Positions 13,787 through 19,193 of a stretch of DNA of 19,193 nucleotides are shown piece after piece (position 1 is the first letter of the stretch; every line of letters begins with the position of its first letter). The position numbers and the translations under genes are program-made. A model generated the notes under the pieces. The model searched no databases and was not told the DNA's origin. It worked only from the letters and a program-made list of their open reading frames with translations. Location: contig JANWLI010000151.1 in assembly GCA_025450975.1 (NCBI GenBank), forward strand, positions 1-19,193, read 5' to 3'. The DNA is from Candidatus Kapaibacterium sp. GTDB taxonomy: Bacteria > Bacteroidota > Ignavibacteria > Palsa-1295.

Positions 13787-14197
13787 TCATTTCCCGACAT
13801 GCAGTTTGTCGGAGGGATCGAGATTGATCAATACTACGATCGATAGAACAATCGCAGCAAGATTCAATGTGAACGGATTGAACGGCCAGGCAAACGAAGC
13901 TATGTTGCTGATGAGTGCGCCGAGGGTTAGTCCGATGAGTGCTATGATGCTTAATAGATGAACATTGTGTCGCGGCAGAAATAGGATGACGAGACCAAAG
14001 AGGATCTCTGCGATGCCGATGGTCGTCATGGCCGTTCGTGCCTGGTCACCGAAGAGGCCGGAGCGTTCGAGCAGGCTTAACTCGCCGGTATCGGGGAAGA
14101 GCAGTTTCGGAATGAGGCCGTGGTAGATCCAGATGATGCCGAGAGTGAGCGTGCACAGGCGAACGGTGCGCCGTGCGATGTTTTCAGAGCGTGTCAA
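13787..14197 (-). CDS. DoxX-like membrane protein
   Basis: A 136-aa protein with four membrane spans and the DoxX-like signature: the first span IIWIYHGLIPKLLFPDTGE (near 21-39), then a short polar loop and IGIAEILFGLVILFLP, LIGLTLGALISNIASF and LAAIVLSIVVLINLD. DoxX relatives include thiosulfate:quinone oxidoreductase small subunits and proteins linked to oxidative-stress complexes; this one belongs to the uncharacterised short subgroup. It begins 3 bases after the stop of the YdeI-like gene, so the two are cotranscribed. Confidence 0.82.
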   Translation of the reverse strand: MTRSENIARRTVRLCTLTLGIIWIYHGLIPKLLFPDTGELSLLERSGLFGDQARTAMTTIGIAEILFGLVILFLPRHNVHLLSIIALIGLTLGALISNIASFAWPFNPFTLNLAAIVLSIVVLINLDPSDKLHVGK

Positions 14198-14200
14198 TGG

Positions 14201-14791
14201 TTACTTTCCAGAAGTAGTAGTACGACGGAGCTGCTTTATTCGTTCGCCGTTCGCCGAATCTGCGATCAACTCGGCGAGTCGTTTCTCGCGCGTTGCTTCC
14301 TGCTTTGCGCTCATGACTAGATGGATCGCTGTGCGTTTATACCACGGTGCCTGAGCATCAAAGAATTTCCATGCCTTTTTATTTGCCTTCAGTTTTTTCT
14401 CGAAGGCTGGTGAAAGTGTATGTGCGTTCTTCTCGAACGAGTAGACGCCGCTTCGACCGTCCTTACGCGCTTCGTAAGCTTTGATGCCCGACGGTTTCAT
14501 GCGGCCTGCTTTTGTCAGGCGCTCGATGTGCGCGATATTTACATTGCTCCAGATGCTGGTTTTCTTGCGAGGGGTGAAGCGATTCGTGTAGCTGATCTCG
14601 TCGATGGTTTTGCGGATGCCGTCGATCCAGCCAAAGCAGAGCGATTCCTCGACGGCCTCCGGATAGGTCAACCCCTTCTTTTTTGCGCTCACTTTATAGA
14701 AGCCGACCCAGAGTTCGGTCTCCGTATCGTGATGTTTTTCAAGCCATTGCCTGAATTGCTCCTGGGAGCGAAAAAAACGGGTTTTTTGCAT
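14201..14791 (-). CDS. YdeI/OmpD-associated family protein
   Basis: A 196-aa cytosolic protein with the family's hallmark order: F-RSQEQFRQWLEKHH at the N-terminus, ELWVGFYKVSAKKKGLTYPEA (split, near 26-46), the invariant SLCFGWIDGIRKTID (50-64), RFTPRKKTSIWSNVN (71-85) and a C-terminal OmdA-like helix region rich in Lys/Arg. Members have been linked to resistance to cationic peptides or bacteriocins, but the mechanism is not settled. It is the first gene of the minus-strand unit, and its ATG lies 2 bases from an inverted repeat (14794-14814) that may be its operator. A DUF1905 gene, often paired with this family, is nearby. Confidence 0.9.
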   Translation of the reverse strand: MQKTRFFRSQEQFRQWLEKHHDTETELWVGFYKVSAKKKGLTYPEAVEESLCFGWIDGIRKTIDEISYTNRFTPRKKTSIWSNVNIAHIERLTKAGRMKPSGIKAYEARKDGRSGVYSFEKNAHTLSPAFEKKLKANKKAWKFFDAQAPWYKRTAIHLVMSAKQEATREKRLAELIADSANGERIKQLRRTTTSGK

Positions 14792-14793
14792 CC

Positions 14794-14814
14794 TGTAATT
14801 GTATTAGTATTACA
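14794..14814. promoter_or_regulatory. Inverted repeat TGTAAT-N9-ATTACA, operator candidate
   Basis: A 6-bp perfect inverted repeat with a 9-base AT-rich spacer, between the YdeI-like gene (minus) and the small membrane protein gene (plus). It lies just outside the YdeI-like ATG and would block its ribosome or polymerase access if bound. Confidence 0.35.
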
Positions 14815-14844
14815 AATTTACAGGAAATACTATCAAGGCATCCT

Positions 14845-14910
14845 CTCAGCAGGAGTGATGGCACTCGAATTGGTAGATACCATGCAGTGTAGCGCCATCA
14901 GCTCCTTGAG
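14845..14910 (+). ncRNA. Candidate structured leader RNA (long interrupted stem)
   Basis: The two flanks pair over about 15 bp with small bulges: CTCA (14845-14848) with TGAG (14907-14910), AGGAG (14851-14855) with CTCCT (14902-14906), GATGGC (14857-14862) with GCCATC (14894-14899). Inside is a short hairpin TGGTA/TACCA (14871-14882). It ends 42 bases before the ATG of the small membrane protein. It contains a tRNA-like D-arm phrase (GAATTGGTAGA), but no anticodon or T arm, so it is not a tRNA. No known riboswitch was recognised. Confidence 0.42.
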
Positions 14911-14952
14911 CCGATTCGCTGCGTAGAATCACTAGCAACAGGTAAGATCATT

Positions 14953-15150
14953 ATGCAGGATCGTCATCAAGGTCTGGCTTCCCAATTCGCGAACATTCTC
15001 GGATGGCTCGTTATCATCGCCACGCTGGCGACGATGCTTGCCGGCTGCGAAGTTGTGGAGTTCATTTTTAAGGCAGGCCTCTTTGTTGGCATCCTGGCCG
15101 TGCTCGCCGTGATCGGCATCATCGCTTTTATCTCAAAGCGAATGAGGTGA
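14953..15150 (+). CDS. Small membrane protein, 'CEVV-IFKAG' type
   Basis: A 65-aa protein with two hydrophobic spans: about 16-32 ending LAGCEVVEFIFKAG and about 40-59 (FVGILAVLAVIGIIAFISK), with a short basic end. I recognise the Cys-Glu-Val-Val...IlePheLysAlaGly core from small Bacteroidota proteins that are sometimes mislabelled phosphatidate cytidylyltransferase; no function is known to me. The Cys could be a lipid-attachment site (LAGC), which would make it a lipoprotein with a long signal sequence. It lies behind a possible structured leader (14845-14910) and meets the DUF3558-like gene tail to tail with a 19-base gap. Confidence 0.75.
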   Translation: MQDRHQGLASQFANILGWLVIIATLATMLAGCEVVEFIFKAGLFVGILAVLAVIGIIAFISKRMR

Positions 15151-15169
15151 TGATTCTTGCCTCTATGAT

Positions 15170-15685
15170 CTATAAAGCTGAATTGCGTTTGATGATCCGG
15201 TAAATTTCAGGCAGGTTATTCGAGACCCTTTCCACCGGCACGCCAACCGTGCTGAACGTTACCAGATGCTTATCAATAACGAACTGGAGTTGCACGACAG
15301 GGCGCTTCAGCTCATCGGATCCGACAAGATAGTTTGCACCTTTTCCAGCGGACTCGAAATCAGTTAGGGTAGTGAATGCCGTCGGCTGTGCATTCGCAAT
15401 TTGTAGTTTCAGGCTATCAGCATTGTGTTTGAGCAACGCATCTGCTTTTGCGATATCGGCGAACGTAGCATACTGTATCGATACTTCCACGGCGTTATCG
15501 TCACTGTGGAACGGGCACAGGAGACCGGGTGATATGGATTCTTTATATTTCACGATCGTCCCAAAAAGGCCGTTAATATCGCCGGCAGTGATCAGCTGGC
15601 ACGCATCGGGCATCCGTTGAGTAGCCTGTGCAAAACCTGAGGAGGCGAGGAGAGTAAGGATAAAGAGCAGAACCAGACGTTTCAT
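15170..15685 (-). CDS. Exported protein resembling DUF3558
   Basis: A 171-aa protein with a signal peptide (MKRLVLLFILTLLASSGFAQ). The mature part begins with DACQLITAGDINGLFG, which resembles the conserved opening of DUF3558-type lipoproteins (Cys-x-Leu-Leu-Thr...Glu/Asp...Leu-Gly), with a second Cys in LLCPFHSDD that could form a disulfide with the first. The rest is alpha/beta and unrecognised. No function can be given. The frame runs 15 codons further upstream without a signal sequence, so the ATG at 15685 is used. It sits alone on the minus strand behind the GNAT gene, 79 bases away, and may be the tail of the rarA unit. Confidence 0.75.
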   Translation of the reverse strand: MKRLVLLFILTLLASSGFAQATQRMPDACQLITAGDINGLFGTIVKYKESISPGLLCPFHSDDNAVEVSIQYATFADIAKADALLKHNADSLKLQIANAQPTAFTTLTDFESAGKGANYLVGSDELKRPVVQLQFVIDKHLVTFSTVGVPVERVSNNLPEIYRIIKRNSAL

Positions 15686-15764
15686 AGGTAGAAAAAGATA
15701 ATTACGAATCTCTGCAAACACACTATGCACTTGAGTGGTGCTGCTTGCCGGCCCATTGTATTGC

Positions 15765-16286
15765 TCATGGGCTATTCCGGAAGAGGACCATCATGCGCTG
15801 GTCGCTATACTCGCCGTTATGCTTGAAGTTGTTTTTCAGTACGCCATACTCGACAAAGCCGGCTTCTTCGTAGACGCGGTTCGCGCTGATGTTCGTCGTT
15901 ACGACATTGAGCAGCAGTTGCTCGACCCCCTCATCGCTGAATGCTTCGGCGATCATCGTCTGGATCAGTCGCATGCCAACCTTCTTGCCTGCGTACTCAG
16001 GCTTGACATACATTTGGACGATCTCACCGATATGCTTCGCCTTCCCGCGGCCATCGCGATTGAAACTGCAAATGCCGATAAGGCTATCGCCATCAAATGC
16101 GCCAACAGTGAAGTGGTTAGGATCGCCGGATTCGATAAATGCTTCCCAGGCAAGTTTCGGTAAGACGATCTGCTCGTCATACGAGGTGCCGAAGTACTGC
16201 GGAAAGTTTTTCAGGCACTCGAGGCGGATGGCGCGGTAGGCGGGAGAGTCCGTTGGGAGCAATTTCCTGAAAGTGATCTTACTCAT
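15765..16286 (-). CDS. GNAT-family N-acetyltransferase
   Basis: A 173-aa acetyl-CoA-dependent acyltransferase. Visible features are the N-terminal TFRKLLPTDSPAYRAIRLEC, the beta-4/loop motif A IVQMYVKPEYAGKKVGMRLI (pyrophosphate loop AGKKVGMRL) and motif B NVVTTNISANRVYEEAGFVEYG. The substrate (amine, amino acid, protein N-terminus or drug) cannot be told. An upstream in-frame extension of 25 codons lies inside the preceding gene; the ATG at 16286 is chosen because it overlaps that gene's stop in ATGAGTAA, implying translational coupling to the secreted protein and, through it, to rarA. Confidence 0.9.
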   Translation of the reverse strand: MSKITFRKLLPTDSPAYRAIRLECLKNFPQYFGTSYDEQIVLPKLAWEAFIESGDPNHFTVGAFDGDSLIGICSFNRDGRGKAKHIGEIVQMYVKPEYAGKKVGMRLIQTMIAEAFSDEGVEQLLLNVVTTNISANRVYEEAGFVEYGVLKNNFKHNGEYSDQRMMVLFRNSP

Positions 16287-17055
16287 CCTCGAAGCGTGAT
16301 TCTGTGATCGGTTTTGTGAACTCAAGACTTTGTTTACTTGCATCCTCATTCCCAGATGCATCTACAAGTGAAAATTCGATCAGGTAGTCTTCACCTTCAT
16401 CAAAGTCAAATTCTCCGCTGCACATCCCATGCCCTACTTGCATAAATTCTTCTTTGGGTATAAGGTAGTAGGTACTTGTTTTTTTTGAGGCCTTACTGGT
16501 CAGGGTTGCTTTAACTAGAAATTCAGATTCATCTGAGACATCGCACGAAAAGCGAACGTAGATGGAGGGGCCACACCCGTAATAGATGAGAGACTTCCCG
16601 GTTTCAGCAGGAGGGTCATCCCAAACTGGCGGCTCTGTATCAATATCGTCGCTAACTTCCCACTCTACTGTCTCGTGCTTTCTTGTCCGACTGTTATATC
16701 GGGTAGGTATGAATTTTTCGAGGTATGGCTGACCCTCTATGCATAATGTGTATGTTTCTCCGGAAGTGAGAGGCCGGTTAGGTTTTAGAATTGCTTGAGT
16801 CAGCGAGAAATTTCCTTCAACAATTCGTTCTACAGTAAGAGAGATCTTTTCGGTCTTGGACTGTAAGTAAATCGGATATGAGGAATTAAGTTGTTTAATG
16901 ACTTCTTGATCAGAGGCGTATCCGGTTACTAGAAATAAAGAGTTTGCTTTAATCTCCGTTTGATTAGGCCAGACCCAAATGCCTCGATCGCCACATTCTG
17001 CCAAACACACAGACGACCCTATGAATAGGAATAAAGTGTAGATGAGGACTTTCAT
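16279..17055 (-). CDS. Secreted two-domain protein of unknown function, AT-richer than neighbours
   Basis: A 258-aa protein with a signal peptide (about 1-19, ending SVCLA). The mature chain looks like two beta-sandwich domains: 20-115 (CGDRGIWVWPNQTEI at the start, LKPNRPLTSGETYTLCI at 90-106) and 140-250 (EPPVWDDPP, CGPSIYVRFSCDVSDESEFL near 161-180, YLIEFSLVDASGNEDASK near 224-241), joined by a charged linker. Cys21, 105, 161, 171 and 212 could form disulfides. No T9SS sorting domain. A sampled 60 bases of this gene (16501-16560) has 25 G/C against 38 in a sampled 60 of rarA (17461-17520), so composition differs. Its ATG overlaps the rarA stop (ATGA) and its stop overlaps the GNAT start, so it is translated within the rarA unit. 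Function unknown. Confidence 0.8.
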   Translation of the reverse strand: MKVLIYTLFLFIGSSVCLAECGDRGIWVWPNQTEIKANSLFLVTGYASDQEVIKQLNSSYPIYLQSKTEKISLTVERIVEGNFSLTQAILKPNRPLTSGETYTLCIEGQPYLEKFIPTRYNSRTRKHETVEWEVSDDIDTEPPVWDDPPAETGKSLIYYGCGPSIYVRFSCDVSDESEFLVKATLTSKASKKTSTYYLIPKEEFMQVGHGMCSGEFDFDEGEDYLIEFSLVDASGNEDASKQSLEFTKPITESRFEDE

Positions 17056-18413
17056 AATTGTTTCTTATACTTCTCCGGCTCCAACTCTTTCAACCTCTCC
17101 CCGATCTCCTTCTCTTTGCCGTACTCCGTCGGCTTGTAGTACACTCGGTTTTCCAGTCCTTCCGGTAAGCACGTCATCTCTGCATGCGCGCCTTCTTCGG
17201 CGTGGGCGTATTTGTAGCCTTTGCCGTAGCCGAGGTCTTTCATGAGCTTTGTGGGCGCGTTACGGATATGGAGTGGCACTTCGAGATTCGGGTTGTTCTT
17301 CACATCTTCCATCGCCTTGCCGATCGCTTCGGTTGCTGCGTTGGATTTTGGGGCTGCTGCGAGATAGGCCGCTGTCTGCGAGAAGATGAGTTGCGACTCG
17401 GGCCAGCCGACTGCGCGGATCGCATTCCAGCAGCTGGTGGCAAGCACGAGGGCCATCGGGTCGGCATTGCCGATATCTTCGGAGGCGAGGATGACCATGC
17501 GGCGGGCGATGAACTCCGGGTCTTCGCCGGATTCGATCATTCGGGCAAGCCAGTAGATCGCTGCGTTCGGATCGGAGTTGCGCATCGACTTGATGAAGGC
17601 GCTGATCACATCGTAATGCATCTCGCCGCCTTTATCGTAGCGCGATGCCTTGCGGCCGACGGCATTCTCCACCGTCTCCTGCTCGATCGTTACTTTGTTG
17701 CCTGCTTTCGGTATCATGCCGACTGCAAGCTCGAGCGCTGAGAGCAGCTTGCGTCCGTCGCCGCCGGAAAGTGCGAGCATCGCACTCTTCGCTTCAGGCG
17801 TGAAAGTTATTTCCAGATCTTTAAGCTCGACATCATGCTTCAAGGCGCGGTCCAGGACGAATTCGAGTTCTTGCGCAGTCAGCGATTCGAGCACATACAC
17901 TCGTGCACGCGAGAGCAGCGGCGAGATCACTTCGAACGACGGATTCTCTGTCGTTGCGCCGATAAGCGTAACGGTGCCATCTTCGACAGCGCCGAGCAGC
18001 GCATCCTGCTGCGACTTGGAGAAGCGGTGAATTTCGTCGATGAACAGGACGCTCCGGGTTTTCGCGCGCGAGTTCATGCGGCGGGCTTCGTCGATCGTCT
18101 CGCGAAGATCTTTGACGCCCGACGATACTGCCGAGAGTGCATAGAACGGAGCGCCGACTGCGCCTGCGAGGATGCGGGCTATCGTTGTTTTGCCGGTGCC
18201 GGGCGGTCCCCAGAAGACCATGGAATGCAGCTGACCGGACGCGGCCATGAGTTGGAGCGGCTTTCCGGGGCCGAGCAGGTGGCGCTGGCCGACGACCTCG
18301 TCGAGGACGCGCGGCCGCATGCGCTCGGCAAGCGGTGCGAAGCGGTTACGCTCTTCGGCGAACATGCTGCCCTGGTCGGCAGGGGGCCTGGTTTGCACGG
18401 GTGATCGCGGCAT
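17052..18413 (-). CDS. rarA: RarA/MgsA, replication-associated recombination AAA+ ATPase
   Basis: A 453-aa clamp-loader-related AAA+ protein that acts at stalled replication forks with SSB. Present are Walker A GPPGTGKT (69-76), Walker B LFIDEIH (123-129), the sensor-1 region GATTENPSFEV (152-162), SRARVY, and the C-terminal tetramerisation region with the family's SEDIGNADP, NAPTKLMKDLGYGKGYKYAH and the short C-terminal GLENRVYYKPTEYGKE. Full family length (about 420-450), intact. The ATG at 18413 gives a 20-residue Pro/Arg-rich lead before FAPLAERMRP. It heads a chain of overlapping minus-strand genes (secreted protein, GNAT) and is divergent from the propeller-protein gene, 118 bases away. 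Confidence 0.96.
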   Translation of the reverse strand: MPRSPVQTRPPADQGSMFAEERNRFAPLAERMRPRVLDEVVGQRHLLGPGKPLQLMAASGQLHSMVFWGPPGTGKTTIARILAGAVGAPFYALSAVSSGVKDLRETIDEARRMNSRAKTRSVLFIDEIHRFSKSQQDALLGAVEDGTVTLIGATTENPSFEVISPLLSRARVYVLESLTAQELEFVLDRALKHDVELKDLEITFTPEAKSAMLALSGGDGRKLLSALELAVGMIPKAGNKVTIEQETVENAVGRKASRYDKGGEMHYDVISAFIKSMRNSDPNAAIYWLARMIESGEDPEFIARRMVILASEDIGNADPMALVLATSCWNAIRAVGWPESQLIFSQTAAYLAAAPKSNAATEAIGKAMEDVKNNPNLEVPLHIRNAPTKLMKDLGYGKGYKYAHAEEGAHAEMTCLPEGLENRVYYKPTEYGKEKEIGERLKELEPEKYKKQL

Positions 18414-18531
18414 GGTATGGTAACTTCAAGCGGGGCAAGAAGATTGACGCATATCGGAATGACACCACTGTTTTACGGTGTTACATAAGACCCCTCAAAA
18501 AGTAGTTGTGTGAAGGATACACAGGAAAAAC

Positions 18532-19193
18532 ATGACCTTCTTTCGTAGATCGATCCTACTGGCTGTCTGCCTTTGCTTTATCGGAACAGCGTATGGCCAG
18601 GAAACGCAGAAGCGCGTTGCTCCGATGCCCTCGGATAAGGGAGTATATAAAGAGCTTCAGAAACTTCCGGAAGGTATTCGCAAGTCCGGTCCATTCGCAC
18701 GCTATCTGCATCGGCTGACGCGGTATGCCGGCCAGAGCGGTGTTTATAATGTTGAAGAGCGGTATAAGTCGTTTGAGGAAGCACAGCGTCACCTGATTCG
18801 CGATGCATCGCAGCCGGCATTCAAAGGTGGCCAGCATGTGCCCTTCGCCGATGCCTGGGTGAATATCGGTCCGAATAATACCGGCGGCTGCACGAAGGCG
18901 ATCGCCATACATCCAACAGATCAAAATATTATCTATGCAGGAGCAGCCGGCGGAGGCGTATGGAAGACGACGAATGGCGGCAGTGCATGGACGCTCTTAA
19001 CGCATGATGTGATCCCCGATCTTGCGACGGTGTCGATCGCCATTGATCCATCGAATCCGAATACGATCTTCGCGGGCTCTGGCGATGGCTCGGTCGCCTC
19101 AGATGCACTTGCCGGTAATGGGCTCTACAAATCGACCGATGCAGGCAGCTCGTGGAAGCGCGTTGCAAATACCTCGCTTCCGAAGTGCGTCAC
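18532..19193 (+). CDS. Secreted BNR/sortilin-type beta-propeller protein (3'-truncated)
   Basis: An open frame from ATG 18532 to the window end (220 full codons, no stop). Residues 1-23 are a signal peptide (ending GTAYGQ after a run of Leu/Cys/Phe). Residues about 24-105 are a charged helical lead typical of these proteins. From about 109 propeller-like repeats begin: WVNIGPNNTGG, IAIHPTDQNIIYAGAAGGGVWKTTNGG (split), VSIAIDPSNPNTIFAGSGDG and GLYKSTDAGSSWKRV, the Asp/Asn-x-Gly-x-x-Trp box of BNR/VPS10 repeats. Such proteins in this lineage are large, exported and often end in a T9SS sorting domain, which would lie beyond the window. AGGAAA precedes the ATG closely. Substrate and role unknown. 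Confidence 0.85.
   Translation, partial: MTFFRRSILLAVCLCFIGTAYGQETQKRVAPMPSDKGVYKELQKLPEGIRKSGPFARYLHRLTRYAGQSGVYNVEERYKSFEEAQRHLIRDASQPAFKGGQHVPFADAWVNIGPNNTGGCTKAIAIHPTDQNIIYAGAAGGGVWKTTNGGSAWTLLTHDVIPDLATVSIAIDPSNPNTIFAGSGDGSVASDALAGNGLYKSTDAGSSWKRVANTSLPKCV

Noticed and set aside
14857..14899. tRNA-Leu-like segment (GAATTGGTAGA, as in a D arm)
   Set aside because: No acceptor stem of tRNA length, no anticodon arm and no GGTTCGAATCC-type T arm follow; the stretch folds better as a long interrupted stem.
14420..14926. Plus-strand frame of 168 codons opposite the YdeI-like gene
   Set aside because: Antisense shadow of a clearly recognised family; its end also crosses the structured intergenic region.
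1..19193. Mobile element, phage, toxin-antitoxin or CRISPR content
   Set aside because: No transposase, integrase, terminal repeats, restriction or defence genes, or spaced repeats were found on either strand.

Overview
The window looks like the chromosome of a Bacteroidota/Chlorobiota-type bacterium (Ignavibacteria/Kapabacteria-like is my best guess). The grounds are a secreted protein with a type IX secretion C-terminal sorting domain (6465-7244), promoter-like TTG...TANNTTTG elements, a small 'CEVV..IFKAG' membrane protein of a kind I associate with Bacteroidota, a signal-peptide BNR/sortilin-type propeller protein at the right edge, and moderately GC-rich coding DNA. No tRNA, rRNA, insertion sequence, prophage or CRISPR array was seen.

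Left part (1-5979). Four plus-strand genes form an ergothioneine locus: the 3' end of an ABC ATPase, a fused substrate-binding/permease protein of the OpuC/EgtU type, egtB (sulfoxide synthase) and egtD (histidine trimethyltransferase). The transporter genes overlap by ATGA and egtB and egtD are 5 bases apart, so synthesis and transport of a histidine betaine (hercynine or ergothioneine) are probably linked. EgtB carries a tandem-Tyr motif and no egtA or egtC is present, which points to the cysteine-using type of EgtB. Converging on it from the minus strand, with overlapping stop codons, are a comB-like 2-phosphosulfolactate phosphatase and, just upstream of it, a His-rich polytopic membrane protein of unknown function.

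Middle part (5980-10880). An intergenic region of about 485 bases holds a 7-bp tandem repeat and three consecutive hairpins, the last terminator-like. Then come a T9SS-sorted secreted protein, a converging periplasmic TPR protein, a secreted protein whose C-terminus is a GDCCVxC cysteine domain, and an ECF sigma factor with a probable membrane anti-sigma partner, ended by a terminator.

Right-middle part (10880-15150). This is an accessory island of small stress or adaptation proteins: VOC/PhnB-like, DUF1905 and RibD/DHFR-like proteins in one minus-strand operon, divergent from a GlxA-type AraC regulator, followed by a second minus-strand operon of a YdeI/OmdA-like protein, a DoxX-like protein and a BphX-like membrane protein. 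Both divergent intergenic regions contain inverted repeats, and the second also contains a long RNA stem ahead of a 65-aa membrane protein.

Right part (15170-19193). These are a secreted DUF3558-like protein, then rarA, an AT-richer secreted protein and a GNAT acetyltransferase chained by overlapping stop/start codons on the minus strand. Divergent from rarA is the 5' end of a large secreted beta-propeller protein that runs off the window.
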